The position numbers and the translations under genes were made by a program. The notes below the pieces were generated by a model that worked only from the letters and a program-made list of their open reading frames with translations, had not been told where the DNA came from and did not search any database. From the NCBI GenBank assembly GCA_028285305.1, contig JANQPV010000036.1:62001-126000 (forward strand): a DNA stretch of 64,000 bases, written 5' to 3'. Every line of letters begins with the position of its first letter. Within the stretch, counting starts at the first letter, position 1. Positions 8,600 to 18,303 of the stretch are shown here, one piece after another. The stretch comes from Alphaproteobacteria bacterium. Its GTDB lineage: Bacteria; Pseudomonadota; Alphaproteobacteria; SMXP01.

Positions 8600-9870
8600 G
8601 ATTCATCGCCTTCGATAGCCAAGCGCGTAACCGCCATGCCGTCAACAACAACTTCTATCTCGCTGGTGATAACGTCGGCATTATCTGGAACCTCGGGGGC
8701 ATCAAGGATCGTCTGTTCCTTCCGCTCCAAGAGCACCGTTGCGGGATAGACTTTCAGAGTGTTTTCCGCCGTCGCCACCCAAATGGCGCCCTCGTTCCGA
8801 AACGCCACACGAGGCACGATCACCTGTCTGTCGATCTCGCGGCCCTCAATCAAAACATCAACGAAGGTGCCTTCCAGGAGCGGCGGTGGGGCGCCCGCAA
8901 AGGCCTCATCACTGGCACGGCCCCCTTGCGTGGGCTCCGGAACTCTCACCACGACATCCACAGTTCGTGTTTCCTGATCGATGCCCGCCTCGGATCGATC
9001 CACATATCCGCCCCAATGAAACACATTGTCCCCATACTGCGCAGTGATAATGGCCGTCGGAGGAACTGCGCTCAAATCATCTTCCCACAGATCTGGAATC
9101 AGCAAAGCTTCAGCGGTTTCAAAGGGAACGACAACCTCGAAATAATCAGAGGCAAAGAGGCGCGCGACCTCGACGCCAGGCCGTACCACGGAGCCCAGAT
9201 CAATGGCTTCGCTGCGAACTTGACCGTCAAAAGGCGCTGTCAGGACCGTGCGCTCAAGATTGATCTCGGCTTCAATAACGGAGGCCTTGAGGCGCTCGAT
9301 GTTGGCGGCCGTCTGGGCATAGTCATTTTCACGCTGATCAAGTTGCTCCGCAGCGCTAAAGCCCTTCGCACCAAGAGCTTTTGAACGCTCTATTTGCTTT
9401 TCAAGAAACGCCAGATTTGCCTCGGCTGATTTGAGATTTGCTTGTGCTTGCAAAAGGGCTGCGCGATAAGGCCGGTCATCCACCCGGACGAGCTCTTCTC
9501 CTTCTTTGACGCGCCCGCCGGCAACGAGATTCGGATTGGCGTAGATGACGTTCCCAGAGATTTGGGCCGCCAGAACGATCTCCGCCCGCGGTCTGACAAA
9601 CCCGGAGCCCTCAAGGCCGATGGCCCCGGACTTCACTTCAACGGGCGCAGTGCGCACCATCGCCGTGGCCGCGCTCGGTTCTTCCTTTTCGGGCTTCGGA
9701 CTAAGAACACGCAGCAACGTGTTTCCGCCAATACCCAGGGCCAAAACCAAGAGCACCAATATGATTGACTTTAGGGGTCTTTTCTTCGGTTCTTCAATGT
9801 GAAGAGGGGATTGCTCACCAACATCGTGAGACTTCGAGACTTCTAGTGACATATTTTTGCCGCCACCCAT
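8596..9870 (-). CDS. RND efflux periplasmic adaptor (membrane fusion protein)
   Basis: 424 residues. A cytoplasmic N-terminus leads into one TM anchor (about 35-53, S-I-I-L-V-L-L-V-L-A-L-G-I-G-G-N), followed by the lipoyl-like half I-V-L-A-A-Q-I-S-G-N-V, an alpha-hairpin (about 135-200, rich in Ala/Leu/Glu), and the beta-barrel segment T-A-P-F-D-G-Q-V. This is the standard HlyD/AcrA adaptor plan linking the RND pump to an outer-membrane channel. The start may be 9870 or the Met seven codons on (9852), which has a GGTGG-like ribosome site. It is the first gene of the pump operon, divergent from tetR. Confidence 0.9.
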   Translation of the reverse strand: MGGGKNMSLEVSKSHDVGEQSPLHIEEPKKRPLKSIILVLLVLALGIGGNTLLRVLSPKPEKEEPSAATAMVRTAPVEVKSGAIGLEGSGFVRPRAEIVLAAQISGNVIYANPNLVAGGRVKEGEELVRVDDRPYRAALLQAQANLKSAEANLAFLEKQIERSKALGAKGFSAAEQLDQRENDYAQTAANIERLKASVIEAEINLERTVLTAPFDGQVRSEAIDLGSVVRPGVEVARLFASDYFEVVVPFETAEALLIPDLWEDDLSAVPPTAIITAQYGDNVFHWGGYVDRSEAGIDQETRTVDVVVRVPEPTQGGRASDEAFAGAPPPLLEGTFVDVLIEGREIDRQVIVPRVAFRNEGAIWVATAENTLKVYPATVLLERKEQTILDAPEVPDNADVITSEIEVVVDGMAVTRLAIEGDES

Positions 9871-10046
9871 TGGTTGATCACACCGAAATACGGTGCGCCA
9901 ACCCCCTCGGTTCCTAATTTACCGGCAAAACGCAAGAACACAATGGTGTGTTCGAAACATTTAACCATGGGAAGCCGTTGAGGTTCCAAATTCTAAGCAC
10001 TCCAGACGCATTTCATGCGGACCACAAATGACTTGAAAGTTTCATA

Positions 10047-10064
10047 AATGACTATATAGTCATT
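10047..10064. promoter_or_regulatory. perfect 18-bp palindrome, probable TetR operator
   Basis: AATGACTATATAGTCATT is identical to its reverse complement. It lies between the divergent efflux operon (start 9870) and tetR (start 10124), 60 bases upstream of tetR. Size, symmetry and position are typical of TetR-family operators, so binding by the 10124-10792 product and joint repression of both directions is likely. This is an inference from position; no binding data are visible. Confidence 0.72.
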
Positions 10065-10123
10065 GTCAATACCCATGGGTCAGCTCAACCAAGGCCCAGG
10101 TGAGGCGAGTAACAAAAGCTTAA

Positions 10124-10792
10124 ATGACAAACGCTCAAAAGAAGCTTCAAATTGCACCCTTGAAGATTGCGGAGGAGAACACGCCCTCTCCTATCGATCG
10201 TAAGGAGCTGCGTCGCAACGAGGTGATTGATGCAGCCATTGCTGTGTTTGCACGGGAGGGATTTGCACAGGCAACCATGGACGATGTGGCGAGAGAGGCC
10301 AGCATTGCGAAGGGAACGGTCTATCTCTATTTCAAAAGCAAGGAAGATCTCTTCCGGGGCGCTATCGAGTCCCGGCTCGTTCCAGTGGCTGAGCGCGCCG
10401 AAGCTTCAGCCACAGACCTGTCGGGAAGCGCAACGGATCTCCTTCAAAATCATATTCGCTGGGCCTACGAACACATTATCGCAGGCGATCTGAAACACAT
10501 TTTGCGCCTTGTGATCGCAGAAGGGCCGCGCTTTCCGGAAATCCGGCAGTTCTATTACGACAATGTCCTAAAACGACTGACCACAGGCGCCATCTCCACT
10601 ATCATCGACTACGGAGTGGAACGCGGAGAGTTTGCTCCCATCTCACAGGACAAGATCGCGCTCATCGTCATGGGACCCGCAATGATCGCGGGGATGTGGA
10701 AGATTGTATGGGACGATCTCGATCCAATTGATCTCGACACGTACTTTCAGACCCACGTCGAAGTCATTATAAATGGCGTATTGGCAAAGTAA
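10124..10792 (+). CDS. TetR/AcrR family transcriptional regulator
   Basis: 222 residues. The N-terminal HTH domain (about 25-75) has the AcrR pattern: R-R-N-E-V-I-D-A-A-I-A-V-F-A-R-E-G-F, then T-M-D-D-V-A-R-E-A-S-I-A-K-G-T-V-Y-L-Y-F-K-S-K-E-D-L. The C-terminal half is the variable ligand domain. It is divergent from the RND operon with the 18-bp palindrome in between, so it is probably a ligand-released repressor of the pump and of itself. The ATG at 10124 is preceded by only a weak purine-rich site. Confidence 0.9.
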   Translation: MTNAQKKLQIAPLKIAEENTPSPIDRKELRRNEVIDAAIAVFAREGFAQATMDDVAREASIAKGTVYLYFKSKEDLFRGAIESRLVPVAERAEASATDLSGSATDLLQNHIRWAYEHIIAGDLKHILRLVIAEGPRFPEIRQFYYDNVLKRLTTGAISTIIDYGVERGEFAPISQDKIALIVMGPAMIAGMWKIVWDDLDPIDLDTYFQTHVEVIINGVLAK

Positions 10793-10988
10793 AGCTTCAC
10801 GTTTTTTGGACTCTACGATCCTGAACATTGGCATCGGAGAAAAGTGCGCGGTGGCCATGTCTCGTTAGCATTCTCTTTACCAACTAGACTGATGTGCGAA
10901 CGGAACACTTAGGAGCTACGTCAATTCACGGGGGATTATCAGGCTGTTAATCCTGACGGCCTAAACGTTTACTCCGATTGCACATTCA

Positions 10989-12416
10989 ATGAGCGGTTGC
11001 ATGAAAACCACGCTGAGGGAGTCTTACTGGCCGTCGAGTGACACCGGTGACTATGCAAAGGTCGCGGGAAGACGATCGTTTTCCGGCCTGTGTATACTTG
11101 GCTTTTTCGCGAGTTTGGGTGTTGCCATCAACAATTTAAAGTACCTCGAGACTTATCCCGTAAGCCTGTCGGTTGGTTTTCTTGCAGGATGCATTTGTCT
11201 CGCTGCGCCGGCTCTTTTGGCCCAGACAAAACACTTCAACCAAGCTTTCCTCGCATTCGCGCTTGTTCTTTCTGTAATGCTTGGCTGGCTTTCGGTAGAG
11301 GCTGCTGCACTGACAGCATCTCCCAACATTTTGATGTTAGCGATGGTGCTTGCGGTCACTCTTGTGGCGGGACCATTGGTTGGGACGCTGTGCAGTATTT
11401 ACGTTATCAGCATCTACTCCTATTTGTATTTTCAAAACTACGCGGGATTGACCTATGTGACAGCCGCGAATGAGCCGTTTACCGACTGGACTGTCTTCTA
11501 CGTCGTTCTCTGTGTCGCTAACATATTTATTCTTGTGGGCGCCTCCATCTATCAGCGGGAAATGAAAAACGCGGCGGACAGACTGGAGTTCGCACGGTCC
11601 CAAGCAGATGCGTCCAATCGAGCAAAGTCGGAATTCTTAGCCACAATCAGCCATGAAATTCGTACACCAATGAATGGGGTTCTGGGAATGGCCCACATAC
11701 TCAATCGCACCGACCTGTCCTCAGAGCAAAAAGAGATGGTCGACATCATTTCAGATTCGGGAAACCATTTACTCCGGATAATCAATGAGGTTCTGGATTT
11801 CTCGAAAATACGTGAGCAAAAATTCCAAATTGAATGCGTTGAATATGACTTGGTCGAATTGTTGAACGCGTGCTTTACCACGTACGAACACCAAGCTCAC
11901 AAAAAGGGACTGGCGTTCAATATTGTTGTCGATCCATCGACGCGAAACAGATTTGTCGGCGATCCTGGACGTATGCGACAGGTGATGGAAAACGTCATCT
12001 CCAACGCGATCAAGTTCACCGATCACGGATCGATAAATGTGGCCGCACGGGTTTCCAAAGATGCAGAAACCGCCGTACCAAAAATCATAGTTTCGGTTTC
12101 AGACACGGGACGCGGCATCGAACCGACTGTCCAAGAAAAGATGTTCGAACCTTTTACACAGGCGGACTCCAGCATCACTAGAGAGCACGGCGGAACCGGT
12201 CTGGGTTTGTCGATTTCAAGGGATCTCTGTCGGCTTATGGGAGGTGACATCAAAGTCCAAAGCGCCATAGGAGAAGGCTCAACCTTTACCTGCAGTTTCA
12301 TTGCCAGGAGCGATCGGGCTTGTGTCGATCCAGTACTCGGTGAAACCTCGGCGCAAACGGCAACAGGCAGATTCGAACGGCACTCCAAAAATCAGCGTTC
12401 TACAATACTCGCGTAG
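10989..12416 (+). CDS. membrane sensor histidine kinase, without receiver domain
   Basis: 475 residues. Hydrophobic segments between about 30 and 188 form five to six TM helices with no large periplasmic loop (MASE-like). A short coiled coil follows, then HisKA with the phospho-acceptor His222 in [13 protein letters not shown]. The HATPase_c domain has an N box ([11 protein letters not shown]), G1 (D-T-G-R-G-I-E) and G2 ([10 protein letters not shown]). The H-box wording is that of hybrid kinases, yet the protein ends about 45 residues after the G2 region with a low-complexity tail and no REC domain. The 3' end overlaps the convergent hydrolase gene by 25 bases. No response regulator is adjacent. 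Confidence 0.88.
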   Translation: MSGCMKTTLRESYWPSSDTGDYAKVAGRRSFSGLCILGFFASLGVAINNLKYLETYPVSLSVGFLAGCICLAAPALLAQTKHFNQAFLAFALVLSVMLGWLSVEAAALTASPNILMLAMVLAVTLVAGPLVGTLCSIYVISIYSYLYFQNYAGLTYVTAANEPFTDWTVFYVVLCVANIFILVGASIYQREMKNAADRLEFARSQADASNRAKSEFLATISHEIRTPMNGVLGMAHILNRTDLSSEQKEMVDIISDSGNHLLRIINEVLDFSKIREQKFQIECVEYDLVELLNACFTTYEHQAHKKGLAFNIVVDPSTRNRFVGDPGRMRQVMENVISNAIKFTDHGSINVAARVSKDAETAVPKIIVSVSDTGRGIEPTVQEKMFEPFTQADSSITREHGGTGLGLSISRDLCRLMGGDIKVQSAIGEGSTFTCSFIARSDRACVDPVLGETSAQTATGRFERHSKNQRSTILA

Positions 12417-13633
12417 GCCAATTGCTGGAATTGTGGCCGGATGGGGAATCGATCCGAAGGCATCACTTGTGTCATTAAAATACCGATAAGATCTTGGGCA
12501 GGATCAATCCAGAAATAGGTGCTCGCCGCACCACCCCAAGAATAGGATTTGGCCGAGACCGGCGACATCGCCTCCACCTCGTCAATGATCATCGAGAATC
12601 CAAGTCCAAATCCAGAGCCCGACATATTGTTCTCGGAGAACATTTCGTCGCCCATTTGCGCCATTGTCCGATTTTCCGGCAGATGGTTTTTGGTCATGTA
12701 GTCGACGGTCGTCGGGCTGAGCAATCGCTGGCCGTCTAGTTCGCCGCCATTGATCAGCATCTGGCAGAAGCGGAAGTAATCATCCGTCGTCGAGACCAAA
12801 CCACCGCCACCCGACAGGAGCTTGCGCCCCGTTATGTAGGTGCTGTCTTTCGGATCGTCCTGCTTCTGTACCCCCAAATCGGGACGATAATAGTCATAAC
12901 AACTGGCAAAGCGGCTGGCCTTGTCTTGGGGAACGAGAAAGGCCGTATCCACCATTTCAAGTGGGCGAAAGATGTGTTCTTCGAAAAATGCATCGAGACT
13001 CTGACCGGAGAGCACCTCGACGAGACGCCCACAGATATCCGTACCAAAACTATAGTTCCACCGGCTTCCCGGTTCGAACACCAGCGGCATGTTGCCAAGT
13101 TCTTGCGAAAACTCTGCAAGCGTATGGGTGTTCATGCGAAGCCCTTCTAGGCCGCGTTTGCGGTAAAGGCGATCCACAGGGTGCATCTGGAGAAAATCGT
13201 AAGTCAGGCCCGAGGTATGAGTCAGCAAGTGCTTAATCTGCATGGGGCTTCGGGCAGGTTCCGTTTGCATGGTCGCAACGTCACCGCTCTTGTAGACTTG
13301 CATGTCGGCAAATTCCGGCAGATACCGGGACACTTCATGCTCTAATCGAAACAGACCGCGCTCATAAAGCATCATCAAGGCGACGCTGGTGACGGGCTTC
13401 GACATGGAATAGATCCGGTAAATCGTGTCTTGGCCAATTGGATCGTTCGTATCCCAATCTTTCACGCCTTGACAGGAGCGCAAAACCACCTTGCCTTTAC
13501 GCGCCAAAAGAAGCTGCAGTCCCGGGAACTTCTTCCGCTCCAAATAGCCTTCAAAATACTTGGGAATTTGTGCCAACCGGTCCGGACACATGCCCGTGGA
13601 CGCAGCATTCTCAGACAAAACATCATCGCTCAT
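12392..13633 (-). CDS. serine hydrolase, beta-lactamase class C / EstB-like family
   Basis: 413 residues. The serine-lysine pair S-M-S-K-P is at Ser76-Lys79, within [13 protein letters not shown]. The second motif appears as N-Y-S-F-G-T-D (about 191-197, Tyr in place of the Tyr-x-Asn tyrosine). [11 protein letters not shown] segment near 370-380 takes the place of the third motif. Such proteins are mostly carboxylesterases of family VIII, not antibiotic-resistance enzymes. No signal peptide. It is nine bases downstream of the molybdoenzyme gene on the same strand and probably cotranscribed. Substrate unknown. Confidence 0.87.
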   Translation of the reverse strand: MSDDVLSENAASTGMCPDRLAQIPKYFEGYLERKKFPGLQLLLARKGKVVLRSCQGVKDWDTNDPIGQDTIYRIYSMSKPVTSVALMMLYERGLFRLEHEVSRYLPEFADMQVYKSGDVATMQTEPARSPMQIKHLLTHTSGLTYDFLQMHPVDRLYRKRGLEGLRMNTHTLAEFSQELGNMPLVFEPGSRWNYSFGTDICGRLVEVLSGQSLDAFFEEHIFRPLEMVDTAFLVPQDKASRFASCYDYYRPDLGVQKQDDPKDSTYITGRKLLSGGGGLVSTTDDYFRFCQMLINGGELDGQRLLSPTTVDYMTKNHLPENRTMAQMGDEMFSENNMSGSGFGLGFSMIIDEVEAMSPVSAKSYSWGGAASTYFWIDPAQDLIGILMTQVMPSDRFPIRPQFQQLAYASIVER

Positions 13634-13642
13634 TTGCGGTTC

Positions 13643-15847
13643 CTATCTCTTAATCACTTTGACGGGTGTAGCCTTGAAACTGGGCGTCTTGCTGCGCGGA
13701 TCCACGTCCGTTCCCACTAGGCAATTCGCCTCAGGGAAATAGGCCATGGCGCCGCCGCGCACGACGTCAAACGGATAAACGGTCACGTTATTCATTTCAC
13801 CATGCTCTGAATGAATGTCGACCTTGTCACCGGCAATCAGGTGCCGGTCCGCCATATCCTGTGCGTTCATAAGAACCGACCAGCGTGTGTCGGTGCCGCG
13901 GTAACTATCCTTCTCTTCATAGACGATCGTATTGAACTGACCCTCACTGCGCACCGTCGTGAGAACGAGATCCTGCTCGCCGGAGGGCCGCGTCTTCGGT
14001 ACGTCCAGAAGACGAAACTGAGCTCGGCCGCCCTCTCGTTTGAATTCAGGAGTGTGCATCAACCGGCCGCGCACATGAAACTCCTGTTTGGCCACATCAA
14101 GACTCTTGAGGTCCTCCATGCCCGGAACGATAGACGCAATCGCTTCTCGGGTGCGTTTATGCGAACGAAACGCATCGAACTTGAGCGGACTGTCCTCAAG
14201 CACCCGGTCCGCCAGATCACTCAGAATAACCGTTTCCGGACGAACAGTATCAAGACGGGTTATGCCACCATCGCTCATCCGCACAAAATTGAACATGGAT
14301 TCTTGTGTGGTCGGCTCCCATTCCTCATCCCGCGCCGTCACCGGCAGGATAAGAACCTCGCCTTTATCGACACCATGTACATGACCCAGATTAAGAGTCG
14401 TCGTCAAAAAGAGCTTGAAGCCGATCTTGTTGAGCGCCTGCTCCGCCCACTCTCTGTTAGGATTGGCCCCATACAAATTGCCGCCCATGACGATGGCTGC
14501 GTCCACTTTGCCGCCGTCCGCCGCCTGCATACATCCCATCGTGTCAAGGCCTTTGGTTTTCGGCAGAGAAATGTCGAACTCGTCTTCCATTTTATTCAAG
14601 ACCTCGTTCGCGAGAACCGGCTTTACTCCAATCGTTCCGATACCCTGAACGTTGGAATGCCCCCTAAGCGGCAAAAGGCCGGCAAATCTTTTGCCAACCA
14701 TGCCGCGAACAAGCGCCAAATTGGCAATGGCCTCCACGTTCTCAACCCCGTGAATATGGTGGGTCACGCCCATGCCCCAGGCAAAAACCGTCGACTTGGA
14801 CGCGCAGTAAATCTTAGCAACCCTGTGGAGATCAGCTTCGGAGACGCCGCACGCCTCCGAAATCTCTTCCCAAGAGAGATCATCCAAGTCCTTTGCAAAC
14901 TCGTTAAACCCCTCAGTATATTGATTAACGAATTCGCGGTCTTCTCCCGCAAACTCGAGTACGGCTTTGGCCAGTCCCTTAAGAACGGCAATGTCACTGC
15001 CTACTTTCGGTTGGACATAGATTGAAGCAATATCGCTGCCGCCGCCAAGCAACGAGGCCGGACTGCGAGGCACCGCGAACTTTACGAGACCTGGCTCCTT
15101 TGCTGGATTGATGACCACAACATGACCGCCCCGTTCACGGCAGGCCTTCAGTTTATGAATGAAGCGAGGATGATTTGACGACGGATTAGCCCCAATCAGG
15201 AATATGAGATCGCAGCCCGTCAGATCTTCCAATTCGACCGTTGACGTACCCGTCCCAATCGTCGTTCCAAGCCCCACGCTTGTTGCCTGATGGCAATAGT
15301 AGGAACAGTTGTTGACATTGTTTGTGCCATAGAGCCGGGCAAAGAGTTGAAAGACAAATCCTGCTTCATTGGAGGACCGGCCGGACGAGTAAAAAAACGT
15401 GCGTTTGGGATCGGTCTGTTTCAATTGAGCAGCCGCAAGATTGAGGGCTGTCTCCCAACTCACCGGTGCATATTTGTCCGCACCGGCCTCTTTGTAGATC
15501 GGGGTTCCCAGCCGGCCCAAATGCTCTATTTCGTAACCGGACAACTCGCGCAAATCATCCAGCGAGTGCTTGAAGATCTCATGCGGTATAGCCGGTTGGA
15601 TATCTGTGGACTGCGCTTGAATGCTCTTATTGCAAACGGCTGGGAAATCGCCCATTTCGTCCGTCATGCCACCGCGTTGTCCGCCCATGCCGAGCCCGCA
15701 GGCCTTGCAGGCATTTTTGGCGGACAGAGCTTTGGCGGAATCCCGCAAGCCGATCCTATTGACGGTCTGCAGTGTATACAGAACTTTTTTGACACCGCCG
15801 CCGACGATATCATCTGGGTGCTTAGGGGCGGTGGTATGCTGAGGCAC
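13643..15847 (-). CDS. FdhF/YdeP family molybdopterin oxidoreductase
   Basis: 734 residues, close to the length of YdeP-type enzymes. An N-terminal N-A-C-K-A-C-G with Cys47 and Cys50, plus Cys72, could bind an Fe-S cluster. The molybdenum-ligand region is C-S-Y-Y-C-H-Q-A-T-S with Cys185, the position of Sec/Cys in formate dehydrogenases. Molybdopterin-binding segments L-I-G-A-N-P-S-S-N-H-P and V-M-G-G-N-L-Y-G follow, with a C-terminal molydopterin dinucleotide-binding domain (about 610-734). Formate dehydrogenase activity is often annotated but not generally proven for this group. No fdhD or electron-transfer subunit is adjacent. No Tat signal is visible, so it is cytoplasmic. Confidence 0.88.
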   Translation of the reverse strand: MPQHTTAPKHPDDIVGGGVKKVLYTLQTVNRIGLRDSAKALSAKNACKACGLGMGGQRGGMTDEMGDFPAVCNKSIQAQSTDIQPAIPHEIFKHSLDDLRELSGYEIEHLGRLGTPIYKEAGADKYAPVSWETALNLAAAQLKQTDPKRTFFYSSGRSSNEAGFVFQLFARLYGTNNVNNCSYYCHQATSVGLGTTIGTGTSTVELEDLTGCDLIFLIGANPSSNHPRFIHKLKACRERGGHVVVINPAKEPGLVKFAVPRSPASLLGGGSDIASIYVQPKVGSDIAVLKGLAKAVLEFAGEDREFVNQYTEGFNEFAKDLDDLSWEEISEACGVSEADLHRVAKIYCASKSTVFAWGMGVTHHIHGVENVEAIANLALVRGMVGKRFAGLLPLRGHSNVQGIGTIGVKPVLANEVLNKMEDEFDISLPKTKGLDTMGCMQAADGGKVDAAIVMGGNLYGANPNREWAEQALNKIGFKLFLTTTLNLGHVHGVDKGEVLILPVTARDEEWEPTTQESMFNFVRMSDGGITRLDTVRPETVILSDLADRVLEDSPLKFDAFRSHKRTREAIASIVPGMEDLKSLDVAKQEFHVRGRLMHTPEFKREGGRAQFRLLDVPKTRPSGEQDLVLTTVRSEGQFNTIVYEEKDSYRGTDTRWSVLMNAQDMADRHLIAGDKVDIHSEHGEMNNVTVYPFDVVRGGAMAYFPEANCLVGTDVDPRSKTPSFKATPVKVIKR

Positions 15848-16018
15848 CGATCCAGCCTTTCAAAACCTCAAAGTAAACGGCAACCATTTCACACCAATTC
15901 GCAGCTCAGAGCAAATCGACACCCAAATGTAGTGCGCGTCCTGCGAGCTTTGCCATTTGAATGTCGTTGAGAACTGTGCTTGCATCCCGCCAAATCAAGT
16001 TGAAAGGGAGAACACCCG

Positions 16019-16963
16019 GTGAGCACACGACATCTTTTGGATCCAGACCTGCTGCCGATGCTTGAGGTGATGCCGGCCATCGAACTCAGCGACGAGCAGT
16101 TACCGATCTCGCGTGCTGCGTTCGATGAGATGGTCATCTTGGGGGATCCCGACGAAGCCGGCGCAACCCGGGAAGAGATCCACGTGCCCGGCCATAATGG
16201 CGGACCGGAGGTGCGCTGTTTGGTTTACAAGCCCCAGGAACAAAAAGCAGAAGCTCCCGGTTTCGTTCATATTCACGGCGGCGGCTATGTCCTGGGGAAA
16301 CCGGAAATGGCCGACGATATGAATTTGCGGGTGTCCGGCAGCCTCGGCGCGGTCGTCGTCTCGGTAGATTACCGTTTGGCGCCGGAACATCCGATCCCCG
16401 CCCCTCTCGATGATTGCTACGCAGTCCTTGCCTGGATCCATTCCAATGCCGACGAGCTTGGGATCGACAAAAGCCGCATCGCTATTGGCGGCGAGAGTGC
16501 GGGCGGAGGTCTGGCCGCTGCGTTGGCACTCAAGGCCCGCGATGAGTCCGAGTATCCAATCTGCTTTCAAATGCTCGTCTATCCCATGCTGGATGATCGC
16601 ACCGGCACAGCAGAACAACCTGGCGATCCCCTTGTCGGCGAGTTTGTTTGGACCCGGGAAAGCAATCAATTCGGATGGAACGCCCAACTGGGGGATGGGC
16701 CACGGGTGGCCCCGCAAGTGCCAGCCCGGGCGGACACTCTCAAAGGTCTGCCGCCGACGTGGATTATGACGGCTGGCTTGGATTTGTTCCGGGACGAGAA
16801 CATCGATTACGCCCGGCGCCTGATGGCCGATGGTGTGACGACGGAACTCAGAGTGTACCCCGCCGCCTGCCATGGCTTCCAATTGATGCGCGAAGCCCCG
16901 GTGAGCAAGCGCTACGCTAAAGATTACTTCGACGCTCTGCGCCGGGGATTAAGGGTCGAATGA
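16019..16963 (+). CDS. alpha/beta hydrolase, hormone-sensitive-lipase family esterase
   Basis: 314 residues starting at GTG 16019, which has a GGGAG ribosome site just upstream. The HSL (family IV) oxyanion motif H-G-G-G is at 86-89 and the nucleophile motif G-E-S-A-G-G has Ser160. The D-Y-R-L-A-P-E-H-P motif follows the oxyanion loop. The C-terminal G-L-D-L-F-R-D-E segment supplies the likely acid (Asp) and C-H-G-F-Q the likely His. These enzymes hydrolyse short- to medium-chain esters in the cytoplasm. It is divergent from the molybdoenzyme gene. Natural substrate unknown. Confidence 0.9.
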   Translation: MSTRHLLDPDLLPMLEVMPAIELSDEQLPISRAAFDEMVILGDPDEAGATREEIHVPGHNGGPEVRCLVYKPQEQKAEAPGFVHIHGGGYVLGKPEMADDMNLRVSGSLGAVVVSVDYRLAPEHPIPAPLDDCYAVLAWIHSNADELGIDKSRIAIGGESAGGGLAAALALKARDESEYPICFQMLVYPMLDDRTGTAEQPGDPLVGEFVWTRESNQFGWNAQLGDGPRVAPQVPARADTLKGLPPTWIMTAGLDLFRDENIDYARRLMADGVTTELRVYPAACHGFQLMREAPVSKRYAKDYFDALRRGLRVE

Positions 16964-16989
16964 GTGTTGGAATCGAACAACAGACGGCC

Positions 16990-17080
16990 TATCCCCGACT
17001 TGATCGGGGATCCATTGTTCACCGTCCCCTAGATCCCCGCCCGGCGCGGACGCCGTCCGTGCTCGGTTTCCCGAGCACAA
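16990..17080. repeat. palindromic GC-rich intergenic repeats
   Basis: Contains ATCCCCGACTTGATCGGGGAT near 16989-17012 with arms ATCCCCGA/TCGGGGAT, then a second ATCCCCGC...GCGGG unit and a TGCTCG...CGAGCA hairpin (about 17060-17080). Such CCCCG/CGGGG palindromes followed by GGATCCA are dispersed intergenic elements in many alphaproteobacteria. It fills the gap between the esterase and the rhodanese gene and may also act as a transcription attenuator for the esterase. Confidence 0.6.
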
Positions 17081-17128
17081 GCATTGGCGGGAAATGCTCT
17101 AATAACTTAATTGCGGAGAAATGACGAT

Positions 17129-17509
17129 ATGGCGCTCTTCGGACTCTTCGGAAAAGACAAACCCTCGATCAGTGAGCTGACCGTAAATGAAGCGCACGAT
17201 CTCGTTCAGAAGGGCAAGGTCATTCTGATTGATGTGCGCCGTCCGGACGAATGGGAAACAACGGGGCGCCCGCAAGGCGCCAGAGGCGTCACCCTTCAAG
17301 ACCCCGAATTTGTCGATAAGGTCTTGAAGATCGCAGGCGATAAGAAGAAATCAGCCCTCGCCATGTCCTGCCGGACAGGTATGCGCTCTATGGAGGGCGC
17401 CAAAATGCTGGGTGTCGCCAAATTCACCAACGTCGCAAATGTAACAGGCGGTTTTGTCGAATGGGAAAACCAAGGTCTACCCATCGATTATCCGCCGTTT
17501 GAGGATTAG
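17129..17509 (+). CDS. rhodanese-like domain protein
   Basis: 126 residues from ATG 17129, which has a GGAG site 11 bases upstream; an in-frame TTG at 17111 is less likely. A single rhodanese domain covers most of the protein: V-I-L-I-D-V-R-R-P-D-E-W (31-42) and the active loop M-S-C-R-T-G-M-R-S with Cys81, which would carry a persulfide. A G-G-F-V-E-W segment precedes the C-terminus. The protein could transfer sulfane sulfur or act in thiol signalling; partner unknown. No signal peptide. Repeats flank the gene on both sides, so it is probably a single transcription unit. Confidence 0.88.
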   Translation: MALFGLFGKDKPSISELTVNEAHDLVQKGKVILIDVRRPDEWETTGRPQGARGVTLQDPEFVDKVLKIAGDKKKSALAMSCRTGMRSMEGAKMLGVAKFTNVANVTGGFVEWENQGLPIDYPPFED

Positions 17510-17850
17510 TTCGTTTTCGTCACTGCAAGCGAGCAGAAAACACAAGCGCATACACAGTGATTCAACCAATGTTCGATGCTTGCGCTATCCCCGGCGAGCG
17601 GATGCAGTCCGCGAAGACCGGGGACCCAATGGATTTATCGCGAAAATCCAAACAATCGCGAACCGAACGAAGGTCCAGTTGAATCACCGTTCAACAACGT
17701 GGACCCCCGCTGTTCGGGACTTTAGGTCCCTCCGCGGGGGAACGACACAGGGTCAGTTATCACGCAATTCTCGAAAACCGATCCCGGCGAGAGGTCGGAC
17801 AATCTCTCTCTACAGCTCAGGCTGCAAAAATCAGGAATGGCCGAAACGCC
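17510..17850. repeat. intergenic region with two compound palindromic repeats
   Basis: This 341-base gap between convergent genes holds at least two stem-loops of the same general class as those before the rhodanese gene. The first is TCCCCGG (about 17588) to CCGGGGA (about 17618). The second, about 17704-17740, has outer arms CCCCCGC/GCGGGGG and an inner hairpin GGGAC-TTTAG-GTCCC. The second sits in a TGGACCCCCGC...GCGGGGGAACGACA frame typical of mobile alphaproteobacterial intergenic repeats. No gene seen; the elements could end transcription from both sides. Confidence 0.6.
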
Positions 17851-18303
17851 CTAAGGCGCCGCGTAAGCATGACCGATCATTTTGGTTCCCTCAAAGACGG
17901 CTTTGTCCTCGACATGGGGGCCGCCATCCACAAACACAAAATCGAAATCTTTGTCCTCGTCCACATCCCGGTGGAGCATCACGATGAACATGTCCCCCGT
18001 GACCGGTTCCGGCTCCACGGAGATCTGGACGTCTTTGCTCGTACCGCTCGCCACGAACGTATGGCCCACATAAATGTTGCCATTCGGCTTTCCGTCCTCG
18101 AACGGATGCATGACCAGCCAACCATTGCCATCGATGTGGACTTCCGGAAATGTCAGGGTCGCCCCGTCCCGTGTTGCCCCCTCGGTAATGATCCAATTGC
18201 TCTCACCGTTTCCCATTGATTGCTCGGATTGCCCGGCTTCTTCCGCGTGAGACGCCACCGACCAAGACAAAACCAATGCAAGAAGTCCAATCGATCTCTT
18301 CAT
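17851..18303 (-). CDS. exported DUF7282-like protein
   Basis: 150 residues from the ATG at 18303, chosen because an AGGAAAGG ribosome site precedes it and a clear Sec signal peptide follows (M-K-R-S-I-G-L-L-A-L-V-L-S-W-S-V-A-S-H-A, cleavage after about residue 20). Earlier in-frame codons up to 18423 would put that signal in the middle of the protein. The mature part has the beta-rich pattern V-H-I-D-G-N-G-W-L-V-M-H and V-T-G-D-M-F-I-V-M-L-H-R-D, followed by an acidic D-V-D-E-D-K-D-F-D-F stretch, like DUF7282 domains. Function unknown; probably periplasmic. The acidic stretch could bind Ca2+. Confidence 0.65.
   Translation of the reverse strand: MKRSIGLLALVLSWSVASHAEEAGQSEQSMGNGESNWIITEGATRDGATLTFPEVHIDGNGWLVMHPFEDGKPNGNIYVGHTFVASGTSKDVQISVEPEPVTGDMFIVMLHRDVDEDKDFDFVFVDGGPHVEDKAVFEGTKMIGHAYAAP

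Noticed and set aside
12392-13633. Beta-lactamase resistance gene
   Set aside because: SxxK is present but the later motifs and the lack of a signal peptide fit esterase-type serine hydrolases rather than a periplasmic antibiotic-resistance enzyme.
13811-15025. 404-codon open frame opposite the molybdoenzyme gene
   Set aside because: Fully contained in the antisense strand of a well-supported YdeP-type gene; no motifs and unnatural composition.
16985-17745. CRISPR array
   Set aside because: The repeats are palindromic elements of different sequence and spacing, not regular direct repeats with unique spacers, and no cas genes are present.
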